A DNA stretch of 64,000 bases from CAYNWT01 sp964485095 (GTDB taxonomy: Bacteria > Planctomycetota > Planctomycetia > Planctomycetales > Planctomycetaceae): assembly GCA_964485095.1 (NCBI GenBank), contig CAZAIB010000016.1, positions 12,934 to 76,933 on the forward strand, written 5' to 3'. Made by a program: the position numbers and the translations under genes. Shown here piece by piece: positions 18,284 through 26,440 of the stretch; the first letter of the stretch is position 1, and the number at the start of each line of letters is the position of its first letter. The notes under the pieces are model-generated. The model was given only the letters and a program-made list of their open reading frames with translations, had not been told where the DNA came from and made no database searches.

Positions 18284-19624
18284 CTATTCGATGAGTGTCA
18301 CACCGGCAATTCGTGCGATTTCTTCGAAGGCGCTATTCAAAGCGGAAAAGTCATTCGCGTGGTACCACTGGCCTCCACCTGCGTTCGCAAGCCTCGTCAT
18401 CAGGTCCGTGTCAGCGTTATCCCCAAATGAGACTGCAAACAGAACCATTTCGGGGTGAGCTGCGAGGGCCGTCGCCAGGGCTTCTTCCGGATCAACGGAA
18501 CCACTAATGTGCCTGCCATCAGTCATCAGGACCATGACTGGTTTGGCGGTTGGACGGTGGCCGGGACCAAACAGCACCTGCGTTCCGACAGTAATGCCGT
18601 CAGCGATGTTGGTGCCCGAACGCCAACGCATGGCCAGGTAGTTGTAGTCAAAGTTCTTGTAGCCAGTCGCAGGTGATTCGAGCGCTGAGGCGTACTTCTC
18701 CGCATCTGGATCTGTAACTCCCGTACCGACAATTGCACTGCGAATCGAAGTGGGCAGGCCTGCCGTGATGCTGATGGGATTCGCAATTGTTGTCGCTTCG
18801 CTTGGGTGGTCGGCGTCCTCAGCGATGCTGACAAGCCCCAGAGATTCGTGTCCGCGAGACGCATCGATCTCGTTCCGAAATCTTAGGACTGCCTGCTTCA
18901 AAGCCTGCATTTTTGACAGGTTGATTTGAGATCCTGTGACTTCGAATTCGGTGTGTCGAAGATCACCTGCGGCCGCGGCAGCGTAAAACGAGTCGCCCGG
19001 GCCATACATATCGTCTTCGAGTGAAAAGAGGTTTGAGTTGTACGCTGATGTGGTCGTTGTGCCCGCATCGTGATCCAGCATTGATGCCGAGCGGTCAAGA
19101 ACCAGGACAATGTCACGGTCCTGCACAATTGCCGAAGCGTTCTTCGATACGCTTAGAGACTCCGTTCCCACAAAGGCCCCAAACAGTACCGGAAAGTTCG
19201 CCAGACGAGGTCCAACGTTGACAGCGTTTGAGCTCACATCATATCCGCCTCCACTGGCAGTTGGATTGAACTGCACACCGGCACCATTTGTGCTACTGAA
19301 ACCGAACGTGATCTCGTTGGCTGGCACGACAACCTCGCTGCCACCAGCTCTGTTAAGTTCAGCCACCATTTGAATTTCGGCTCGAAGCGCGGCGTCGGTG
19401 ACCGCAGCGTCAGTCGGATCACCTACACCGCGAGACATCGCTTCTGCTCCGGCTCGGGCTGATATGTCAGCGACTGACTGGAGTTCCAATTGCAGCAGTT
19501 GTACGCGTGCCAGGTCAACGGAGAACGCAATGGCGATCATGAAGACCGACAACAGCAGGACCACCAAAACCAGGGTGGCTCCTCTTCGAGTCGTCACGGT
19601 TGCACGAGTGCTGTGTCTCTTCAT
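18284..19624 (-). CDS. TadG-like protein with VWA domain
   Basis: 446 residues from the ATG at 19624, chosen because AAGGT lies eight bases upstream; an in-frame ATG at 19639 adds five residues. After a short basic stretch comes RRGATLVLVVLLLSVFMIAI, the pilin-like hydrophobic segment of TadE/TadG, then an Ala-rich helix (ARAGAEAMSRG). The rest is a von Willebrand A domain: DIVLVLDRSASM is the MIDAS DxSxS motif and VMVLMTDGRH the later Asp. The protein should sit in the membrane with the VWA domain outside. It is the last gene of a three-gene Tad-like operon; no Tad ATPase or secretin is nearby. Confidence 0.85.
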   Translation of the reverse strand: MKRHSTRATVTTRRGATLVLVVLLLSVFMIAIAFSVDLARVQLLQLELQSVADISARAGAEAMSRGVGDPTDAAVTDAALRAEIQMVAELNRAGGSEVVVPANEITFGFSSTNGAGVQFNPTASGGGYDVSSNAVNVGPRLANFPVLFGAFVGTESLSVSKNASAIVQDRDIVLVLDRSASMLDHDAGTTTTSAYNSNLFSLEDDMYGPGDSFYAAAAAGDLRHTEFEVTGSQINLSKMQALKQAVLRFRNEIDASRGHESLGLVSIAEDADHPSEATTIANPISITAGLPTSIRSAIVGTGVTDPDAEKYASALESPATGYKNFDYNYLAMRWRSGTNIADGITVGTQVLFGPGHRPTAKPVMVLMTDGRHISGSVDPEEALATALAAHPEMVLFAVSFGDNADTDLMTRLANAGGGQWYHANDFSALNSAFEEIARIAGVTLIE

Positions 19625-19651
19625 GACAGATACCTTCATTCTAAAGCTGAA

Positions 19652-20059
19652 CTACTTTTCTCGGAGCAGGTCAAACCTGGAGACAATGTGTTTGCCAGTG
19701 AAAAATCGACCAGTACCCCACAGGTTTTGGTCCACCGGGATACTAATTTCGACGCTCGCGAGATTGTTCACGGCATCAATGGACGGAGTCACAACTGCAC
19801 CGCTAACCGAATAGGGCAACAGCTTTTCGTTCGCGACCGTTTCCATGTCGGCGACGGTCGCGCCGGGCAGAATCCCACGTCGCGAGCTTTCGTAGGCTGC
19901 TGTAGCGGCAGCGTGACGAATCATTTCCACGCGTGACCATTCCCAGAAGCCCCAAAACACGATGAAGACAATTGGCATGGTCACTGCCATCTCAACGGCA
20001 GTTGCCCCGCGACGCTTGTGAGATCTTTTAGGCTGCAGTTTCGTCTGTCGGTTTTTCAC
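19652..20059 (-). CDS. TadE-like pseudopilin
   Basis: 135 residues. The N-terminus has the Tad pilin-like sequence RRGATAVEMAVTMPIVFIVF, in which E of VEMAV occupies the conserved glutamate position, followed by an amphipathic helix ending AYESSRRGI. The remainder is a short beta-rich domain. It overlaps the preceding TadE gene by one base and ends 27 bases before the VWA gene start used here, so the three are one transcription unit. Confidence 0.82.
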   Translation of the reverse strand: MKNRQTKLQPKRSHKRRGATAVEMAVTMPIVFIVFWGFWEWSRVEMIRHAAATAAYESSRRGILPGATVADMETVANEKLLPYSVSGAVVTPSIDAVNNLASVEISIPVDQNLWGTGRFFTGKHIVSRFDLLREK

Positions 20060-20541
20060 TATCGCTCCTTCACGAAGTAGACCTGCGAGTGAATTGCCGA
20101 TCCCAGAAGACCGAACGGCGACACTAAGGCTGGGCGGTTCACTGTAATTCGCAGCCGCAGCAAAGTGCCTCTCGGAACCTGCCCCAACCCACTTGTGGGC
20201 GTACCAATTTTCGGAACGTCGAAGTGTGTCGTCGTGGGCTCGGCCACCGAATCGGCATTCACGGTGCGCGGTGCGACATCAATATCGATGTCAAAGTTGT
20301 CCAACCCGCGCTGAGTCAGGATGTCGACTGCAACTCGCTGTACATCAACCCCGGTTCTTTTCCCCGAAGCAGCGACACGCGCGCATTCGTGCGCAGCGGC
20401 TCTGGTTGCGTGCTGCTGGAAAATGCCGTTACTCAACTCTATTGAGCCAAGAACCAACAACAGCATTAGCGGAAGGCAAACCGCTGCCTCGACCAACGCG
20501 GCTCCGCGGCGGTTTTTCGTGTCAGAATGTGAATTGGTCAT
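20059..20541 (-). CDS. TadE-like pseudopilin, first gene of operon
   Basis: 160 residues with the conserved NRRGAALVEAAVCLPLMLLL hydrophobic segment (Glu in ALVEAAV) and an Ala-rich helix with HECARVAASG. Its C-terminal domain contains IDIDVAPRTVNADSVAEP and is not otherwise recognised. It starts the Tad-like operon. Major pilin, prepilin peptidase and secretion ATPase genes are absent here, so the machinery must be encoded elsewhere or these proteins have a separate role. Confidence 0.82.
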   Translation of the reverse strand: MTNSHSDTKNRRGAALVEAAVCLPLMLLLVLGSIELSNGIFQQHATRAAAHECARVAASGKRTGVDVQRVAVDILTQRGLDNFDIDIDVAPRTVNADSVAEPTTTHFDVPKIGTPTSGLGQVPRGTLLRLRITVNRPALVSPFGLLGSAIHSQVYFVKER

Positions 20542-21209
20542 AATACTGCCCCTTCAAACGAAAATTAGTTTGCGTATTCCCGACGAAGAGCCAGGTTTGC
20601 CGTTCACAACGAGTTCTGCACCAGCTTGCCGTAAGCCATGCTTACTTTGCGGTCTGTACGGATGAATCCGGCTGGCTCAGTGCACAAATCCAATAGGTTA
20701 GCTCAGTGTCGATTCGCCGTGAGTTGTCGGTGCGTCCGAGAAATCAGTCAGAACGCGGGCGCCGAACCGGTCTCGTGAATCGATTTTCAATCGGTTGTCT
20801 CCTGCCGGATCAAGAACACGAGGCATCCGCCGGCGCGGTTCTTCAGGCAGGCCATTCACGTCCGCAAGCGGGGCATCCTGCCCGCTCTCTCGTCCTGTTC
20901 CAGACTGTTCCGACTGAGTTCGTCAGGGACGTTGGGACTGAATAGCCCCGAATAGTCAGCTCGCTTCCCTCAACGGAGCTTCTCGCCATCGCGGTGGCTC
21001 TGTTGCTGACATTGCTTCGATCTCAGAGGTCACACGTGTCGTCACGTCAGGAGGTCAGGCGGGCAGCTAAGCCAGCAAGGAAGCCAAAGAAATGTTGACC
21101 AGGCCCTTGGGTTGCGAGTGCTGGTAGGCCCTTAGTTTGTACGTTCTGGTGTTGAATGTGCTAACAGGTTAGCATATGCTAGTTGTCTGACATGTTTGTA
21201 GGAGCTCCG
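20542..21209. other. Intergenic region between the Tad-like operon and blaI
   Basis: About 670 bases separate the divergent starts of the Tad-like operon and the BlaI repressor. Short open frames occur (for example 20706-20945 on the plus strand), but their composition is Arg/Pro/Gln-rich without family resemblance, so no gene is called. The right end carries the operator-like palindromes described separately. Confidence 0.5.
21160..21180. promoter_or_regulatory. Putative BlaI operator: two overlapping palindromes
   Basis: GCTAACAGGTTAGC (21160-21173) is a perfect 6-2-6 palindrome, and AGCATATGCT (21171-21180) is a perfect 10-base palindrome sharing three bases with it. They lie 30 bases before the BlaI start codon, where an autoregulated BlaI/MecI-type repressor would bind. 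BlaI-family dimers recognise short dyads of this kind. Binding is inferred from position and symmetry only. Confidence 0.6.
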
Positions 21210-21605
21210 ATGGCGCGGCAGGGAAAGACACCTCTTGAGCTTGGCAAGAGGGAAAGACAGGTCTACGAGACCGTCGTGCGGCTTCAGGAAGCCGCTGTGG
21301 CACAGGTGCGACGGGAACTCGCGGATCCCCCCAGCTATTCGGCGGTGCGGGCGACGCTTGGGTTTCTCGTTGAAAAAGGCTGGCTGAAGTTTCGGCGAGA
21401 CGGCCAGAAGTATCTGTACCGACCGGCGGCCAGCCCGGAGAAAACCCGAAGCAATGCGATTCGGCGACTGCTGACGAACGTGTTTGGCGGTTCGGCTCAG
21501 GACGCAATGGTTGCACTGCTGGATGAGGCATCTGAAGACTTAACGGACGAGCAACTGCGCGAGATCAGCAAGATGATCCAGCAGGCTCGAAAGGAGAAGA
21601 AATGA
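21210..21605 (+). CDS. BlaI/MecI/CopY-family transcriptional repressor
   Basis: 131 residues from the ATG at 21210, preceded by TAGGAG at the correct distance; TTG and ATG codons at 21183 and 21192 are in frame but less well placed. The winged-helix domain runs through KRERQVYETVVRLQEAAVAQ and SYSAVRATLGFLVEKGWLKF, the typical BlaI recognition helix and wing, followed by a C-terminal helical dimerisation domain. BlaI proteins dimerise on palindromic operators and are cleaved after signalling by BlaR1. The gene overlaps the BlaR1-like gene by four bases (ATGA). Confidence 0.9.
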   Translation: MARQGKTPLELGKRERQVYETVVRLQEAAVAQVRRELADPPSYSAVRATLGFLVEKGWLKFRRDGQKYLYRPAASPEKTRSNAIRRLLTNVFGGSAQDAMVALLDEASEDLTDEQLREISKMIQQARKEKK

Positions 21606-24600
21606 CAGACTTTCTGCTTCAGTATCCGCTTGCTGCCCTGCTATTGAAACTGGCTGTCGGCAGCTCTTTGTTGCTTAGTGCTGCGCTGATTCTCGCGCGA
21701 TGGAACCGGTGTGGGCCAGCGGCGACTCGGTGCCTGGTTTTGCAGACGGGGCTCATCGGCGTGTTGTTCCTGCCGTTGGCGCTTCTGTTACCAGGTCAAT
21801 CAGCCGTGCGGAGTCATGATGTGTCGACGGCTCCTGAACCAGCACTGCGAGACTTCGATTACCGGGAGGAGATTTCGACACAGGGGGCTCGTCCTTTCGT
21901 TACCGCCAGCGAAACGAATGCCGTCACCACGCCATCAACTGAAGGCGCATCAACAGAACAAACTTCTGCCTCCGCGCCGACACCGGTAGCTGGCCCCACT
22001 ATGGCTGCCAACGGGACCGCGAGTCGGCCGACGGCACTCATGCCGCTCGCGTTGCGCAGTTTGGTTGTGGTTTGGCTGTTAGTTGCAGGCCTGCGCATTG
22101 CGGCGATCTGCTTGTCGATGATGCGAGCCCGTCGGTTGGCGAGAACACTTCAAGCTCCCGAGCAAGGTGCGGTTGCGCACGTGGCCAGGCAGTTTACCCG
22201 GAACAACGGGCGCCTGGAAATTGGCCTGACCGACGTTCCGGTGCCAGTCACAACAGGCTTGTGGCGACACTGCATTCTGCTGCCTCAAAGCGCGACGGAC
22301 TGGGATAGCCAGCAGGCGTGGCTGGTGCTCGCTCACGAAACGGCGCACGTACGGCGGTCCGATGTGCTTGCGCGATTGCTTTGTCAGTTGGCGTCTGCGG
22401 TTGTGTGGTTCAATCCGCTGGCCTGGCGAGTCTACCGGTTGGTGGAATCTGAACGGGAGATCGCTTGTGACGATCAAGTGTTGCTCGGCGGCGGTGGTGC
22501 GGCGGAATACGCGGAATGTCTGCTGGGCATGAGTCGAAGTCGGTTCGGTCGCCCGCTGGCAGCGGTGTCCATCGCGGAGCCACCATTACTTACGCGCGTG
22601 CGTTTGGTTCTTAGTAACGACCAGACACGTGGATCTTCCACTCGCGTCGGGAAGGTGGGAACGGGGATCTTGATGGCAGGTCTGATCCTCCTCTGCGGCG
22701 TGTTCCATCCGACGCCACCGTCCGTGTTGGCTCAACAGGATGATGTGACTGTTGCCGAACCACGGACCGACAAACTGGGTGACCCGCTTGAGAAGCACGT
22801 GATTCACAGGTTCGGCACGCGTCGGTTCCAGCATCCGAGTGGTGTTCTGGAAGTCTGTCAGTCGAAAGACGGGCGTACGGTTATCACATACGGGCGGCGT
22901 GTTGTCATCGGATGGGACGCGAACAGCGGAAAGCAACTCTGGCAGGTCGAACGAGACCAACGAACCACGCGCAGGCCACGATTGGACACCGGCTATGGTC
23001 TACGAGTCATGTCGCAAGCACGTGAAACCGGTGAGATTGTGTCGCTCAAGACGAAGAACAACATCCCACTTTGGAATCCGCTGACCGGCGAGTCCGAGGA
23101 ACTGGAATTCCCTGACGCCGATCAGGACACCAAGTCCATCGACATCAGTCCGGACGGAAAGCTGATTGCGATAGGCGGATCCAGTGAAACCGTCGTCTGC
23201 ACACGCGACGGTAAGAAGCTGTTCGGCGTAACCAATAACTCGCAGGAAGATATCGAAGAGCTTCCCGACCCCAGAGGTCGTGGAAAAGATCGGCTGGGTT
23301 TCCCGGGCGAGTTCAGTTACGCCCGGTTCACTTCGGATGGGAACCAGTTGGCTCTTGTGAACAGTGAGAAACCGATGACGTTCCAGATCCTCGACGCGAC
23401 AACGGGCGCTGCCGTTCGCGATATTAAGACGACGAGCCGCGTAGTTCGCTTCGTCGTCTCGCCGGACTCGAAGACCATCGCTGCCACCGAACGCGATTGT
23501 GGTATTCGGCTTTATGACATCGAATCCGGTAAGCAAATCTGGGAAACAAAGTTGCCGCCGAATCCGGTGTCCGAAAGCTACACGACAGACATCGACTTTC
23601 ATCCCAATGGCATGGAGCTCGCTGCTGGTGCGTATCTTGGACCGGATGGCACTGTGCGTATTCTGAATGCGAAGTCTGGCAAGGAAATCCGGAACCTGAA
23701 TTATCCCGGCTGGCGTCCGTGGACGCTGCATTACTCAGCCGATGGCAATACGCTGTTGAGTTCTGGCTGGGCCGGCGGGGTTCATCGCTGGAGTACTGCA
23801 AAGTACGAACTTCTCTCATTGCCAGGCGGCCTGCGTGCGACAGCGGTGTGTTCCATTGCCGGCAAAGGCAATCTCCTGGCGTTTCAGGATTCGAAAGGCA
23901 CGATTCACATTGCAGACCAAACGTCGGGCGACACAATTCGCAAGCTCGCGATACCGGACACGGGTTGGACAAGCCTGCAGTTCAATCCGGACGGAACCCT
24001 GTTGGCTTCGGCAGGAACTCGTGGCGATAAGATCCATCTTGTGGTTTGGGATATTTCGAACGGCGAACAGCTTCACAACTGGTCATGGGACCGTGGGCGC
24101 GACCCTCATTCAGCGGTTGATGACATCCGGTTTTGGGGCGATCAGATCGCGGTGGAGGTGTTCCGACAATACGCTGCGTATGTCTGGGATATGAAGACCG
24201 GCAAACAATTGACCAGCGTTCGCCACGAGGAAGTGTTCGGTTTGAGCCTGAACGAGGGCAAGCTGGTGACCGCGGGTTGGGACATGCGTATTAGGGAATG
24301 GGATTCGACAACGGGTAAAGAACTCCGGTCACTGAAAGTCGGTTCTTACGGACCCGATGGCGTACTTCGTGGTCCCGACGACAAACGAATCTACAAGGTG
24401 GGTGTTTCACCAGACCGTTCGCTAGTGGCGACGACTGACATGCTCAATTCAATCCGACTCTACGATCGTGACTGGAACGAAGTCATGATGATTCCCAACG
24501 CCGGTTCTTCCCAGCAAGCCTTTGCGCTCTCGCGAAATTTGCTTTGGGTCTCGTACGCCGACTCGCAACTCAACGTGTACGACGTTGCCACGGGCGACGC

Positions 24601-25213
24601 AATCTTCCAGGAAGCGTCGCACCGGAAGGGAATCGATCGAATTGAATTCGGTCCGCGCGATCGCACAATTCTGACCGGCGGTGACGACGGCATTTGCAAC
24701 CTATGGGAATTGCCAGCGCCACGATCAGCAGGGGATGACGACAGGCTTTACGAGAACCTTGTCGGCAAGAACGGCAAACTAGCCTTCGCCGCGTTCCAGC
24801 AACTCGACGCCGACCCCGACCGCGCCGTCAAATTGCTGCAGGATCGCTTGGAGCCATTTGCCGCAACGGACGTAGACAAAGCCGAGGTGAGGAAGCAGAT
24901 TGTCGCGCTGGGCTCCGGTCAGGAAGCGCGGGTCGAAAAAGCGAAGCTGACGCTATTTGAGCTGGGACCGGGTGTCGTGCCGATCCTTCGTGCAGAACTA
25001 TCGACCGAATCGGTGAGCAAAGACAAGAAGTCCACGCTAGTCAAACTCGCGTTCGACATTCACCGCCGCTACCGCCGAGCGTCCATGCTGCTGGCTCAAA
25101 GCGAATCAGCAGATGCCGGTGCTGTCGTAAAGCAGTTGAAGGATGCGGGGGCATCGAAATCTGTGAGCACGTTCTTCAATGAAGCTGCTCGCTACCACGA
25201 GAGTCTAAAGTAG
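21602..25213 (+). CDS. BlaR1-like M56 peptidase fused to WD40 repeats
   Basis: 1203 residues. The N-terminal part is an M56 membrane peptidase: helices at about 10-30, 38-60 and 140-165, then VLAHETAHVRRSDVLARLL with the HExxH zinc motif, and ESEREIACDDQVL with the third ligand region. A further helix near 355-372 places the rest outside. Instead of a penicillin-binding sensor, residues about 400-1040 consist of WD40-like repeats (for example SPDGKLIAIGGSSETVVC, SPDSKTIAATERDCGIRLYD), a beta-propeller. The last 150 residues are helical. The domain order suggests an unknown external signal sensed by the propeller and relayed to the peptidase, which cleaves BlaI. Confidence 0.88.
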   Translation: MTDFLLQYPLAALLLKLAVGSSLLLSAALILARWNRCGPAATRCLVLQTGLIGVLFLPLALLLPGQSAVRSHDVSTAPEPALRDFDYREEISTQGARPFVTASETNAVTTPSTEGASTEQTSASAPTPVAGPTMAANGTASRPTALMPLALRSLVVVWLLVAGLRIAAICLSMMRARRLARTLQAPEQGAVAHVARQFTRNNGRLEIGLTDVPVPVTTGLWRHCILLPQSATDWDSQQAWLVLAHETAHVRRSDVLARLLCQLASAVVWFNPLAWRVYRLVESEREIACDDQVLLGGGGAAEYAECLLGMSRSRFGRPLAAVSIAEPPLLTRVRLVLSNDQTRGSSTRVGKVGTGILMAGLILLCGVFHPTPPSVLAQQDDVTVAEPRTDKLGDPLEKHVIHRFGTRRFQHPSGVLEVCQSKDGRTVITYGRRVVIGWDANSGKQLWQVERDQRTTRRPRLDTGYGLRVMSQARETGEIVSLKTKNNIPLWNPLTGESEELEFPDADQDTKSIDISPDGKLIAIGGSSETVVCTRDGKKLFGVTNNSQEDIEELPDPRGRGKDRLGFPGEFSYARFTSDGNQLALVNSEKPMTFQILDATTGAAVRDIKTTSRVVRFVVSPDSKTIAATERDCGIRLYDIESGKQIWETKLPPNPVSESYTTDIDFHPNGMELAAGAYLGPDGTVRILNAKSGKEIRNLNYPGWRPWTLHYSADGNTLLSSGWAGGVHRWSTAKYELLSLPGGLRATAVCSIAGKGNLLAFQDSKGTIHIADQTSGDTIRKLAIPDTGWTSLQFNPDGTLLASAGTRGDKIHLVVWDISNGEQLHNWSWDRGRDPHSAVDDIRFWGDQIAVEVFRQYAAYVWDMKTGKQLTSVRHEEVFGLSLNEGKLVTAGWDMRIREWDSTTGKELRSLKVGSYGPDGVLRGPDDKRIYKVGVSPDRSLVATTDMLNSIRLYDRDWNEVMMIPNAGSSQQAFALSRNLLWVSYADSQLNVYDVATGDAIFQEASHRKGIDRIEFGPRDRTILTGGDDGICNLWELPAPRSAGDDDRLYENLVGKNGKLAFAAFQQLDADPDRAVKLLQDRLEPFAATDVDKAEVRKQIVALGSGQEARVEKAKLTLFELGPGVVPILRAELSTESVSKDKKSTLVKLAFDIHRRYRRASMLLAQSESADAGAVVKQLKDAGASKSVSTFFNEAARYHESLK

Positions 25214-25275
25214 CGGCTAAAGTCAGAGCGCGCATGGTCATTCGTAACGAACCAAAGTAAGAACGGATTTTGTCC

Positions 25276-25360
25276 AGTGGCGGAGCCACGGCATGCGAGA
25301 GCCTCGGGGTTTTCAACCGACTAAAGTCCGAGGCTATCGCATGCCGTTGCTGCCGCGACT
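25276..25360. repeat. Palindromic repeat, short copy
   Basis: This copy starts AGTGGCGGAGCCACGGCATG and ends with a near-inverted TCGCATGCCGTTGCTGCCGC then GACT. Its ends match those of the 203-base copies at 26216 and 43731, but the middle section is missing. It reads as the same element after internal deletion, lying immediately downstream of the HNH gene. Confidence 0.75.
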
Positions 25361-25386
25361 TAAAGGTCACGAGTCTAAGTCAAACC

Positions 25387-25803
25387 TCACGGCGGGAAAC
25401 GCCCAAGAATCTCCAACTCGATTCGGATCATCACAATCGCGGGCCGATTGATTGCCAGTAGGTCCACGGTTGCTCGTCCGATTTCAGTCCGAGCTACGAT
25501 TCTTCCGGCATCTCCGAATGCGAAATGATCTGCCCAGACATCTTCACGTGGATTGAAAAGCCGAACTTCGACGTTCGACTGTGGATCGATGGCGTGAGTT
25601 CTTGCGGATTTCTTCAGTGAGCATGTGACGCAGGCCAGAGCCAGATTCTCAAGCGTTGTCGGTCCTTCCTGCACACGTGGGAGGATGTGATCGACGTGGA
25701 ATGTTGCTTCCTGCGTTGCCTGAGGCAATTGGCAGTACTCGCACAGGTTGCCGGCTCGATCAATGACAGCACGAACAAGTGTAGCGGGTATGTGACCGCT
25801 CAC
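25387..25803 (-). CDS. HNH endonuclease
   Basis: 138 residues. CEYCQLPQA gives the first zinc-type cysteine pair, HVDHILPR the HNH histidines, and LENLALACVTCSLKK the asparagine and second cysteine pair. The C-terminal part (NPREDVWADHFAF) is typical of a compact HNH family in planctomycetes and cyanobacteria that often pairs with a small upstream protein. The start overlaps the stop of that small gene by four bases. Role unknown; a toxin-antitoxin or genome-mobility link is speculative. Confidence 0.85.
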   Translation of the reverse strand: MSGHIPATLVRAVIDRAGNLCEYCQLPQATQEATFHVDHILPRVQEGPTTLENLALACVTCSLKKSARTHAIDPQSNVEVRLFNPREDVWADHFAFGDAGRIVARTEIGRATVDLLAINRPAIVMIRIELEILGRFPP

Positions 25804-26021
25804 TTTTGTCGTTGCGCCGCAACTTCAGATCGGAGCTTCATGAGCGACAGCATCTCGGATAACTCAGTGAGTGCCTGAGCTTCTTCCCGCTCCGCATCAG
25901 TAAGCCCCAGCCCATTGTCCTGCTGATCCAGCAGATCTGTCAGTCGCGACTTCAGAGCCTGAGGCATCTGAAAGTCATCCCAGTCCCGCGGTAGATCGAG
26001 TTCGACGGTTACGCTGCTCAT
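25800..26021 (-). CDS. Small partner protein of the HNH endonuclease
   Basis: 73 residues from the ATG at 26021; the frame continues upstream into the repeat, but the sequence there is not protein-like. It begins with a short beta strand (VTVELDLPRDWDDFQMP) and continues as acidic amphipathic helices (TDAEREEAQALTELSEMLSL) with a basic tail. Overlap with the HNH gene (ATGA) implies coupled translation. Similar small proteins accompany HNH genes in other bacteria; function unknown. Confidence 0.72.
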   Translation of the reverse strand: MSSVTVELDLPRDWDDFQMPQALKSRLTDLLDQQDNGLGLTDAEREEAQALTELSEMLSLMKLRSEVAAQRQK

Positions 26022-26440
26022 GATGCGATCAATTGTACCGAAAGTGAATCCGTCGGCGAGAGCAGATTGAACGAGTGGCCGCGATTCAAACACTGTGAGC
26101 CACTCAGCGGTCTCAACGGAACATACATGAACCGCGCCACAACAACGTGAGCCGAAAGCTGTCAGGCCTCGGGCCGGATCAAGGGGAACCGCCCGCCTAC
26201 AAACCAACCAGCTACAGTGGCGGAGGCACGGCATGCGCGAGCCTCGGGTTTCAACCCGAGGAAAACGGGGTCCCATCCAAAGGAACGAGCCGCGGAGCGG
26301 CGGCAGGTGTGGTCGTCACCGGCGCGTTTCCACCTGTCGCCACTCCGCGGCTTCGCATTGGTTTGCCGGGTTCCTCGGACTGAAGTCCGAGGCTGTCGCA
26401 TGCCGTCGCTTCGCGACTGAAATGTAACCGACTGAGGCCC
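26022..26440. other. Intergenic region holding a full-length palindromic repeat
   Basis: About 420 bases upstream of the HNH module and downstream of the membrane protein gene. Roughly half is the 203-base repeat at 26216-26418. The remainder (26022-26215) should contain the promoter of the HNH module; no motif stands out. Confidence 0.5.
26216..26418. repeat. Palindromic composite repeat, full copy (orientation 1)
   Basis: 203 bases bounded by AGTGGCGGAGGCACGGCATG and the near-inverted GTCGCATGCCGTCGCTTCGC then GACT. Inside are hairpins CCTCGGGTTTCAACCCGAGG and CCTCGGACTGAAGTCCGAGG, and a central pair GAGCCGCGGAGCGGCGGCAG/CTGTCGCCACTCCGCGGCTT. The element closely matches 43731-43934 in reverse orientation and is shortened at 25276. 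Its structure resembles a non-coding MITE-like or REP-like element. Confidence 0.82.

Noticed and set aside
20706..20945. 79-codon open frame in the Tad-blaI gap
   Set aside because: No ribosome-binding site or protein-like pattern; treated as chance.
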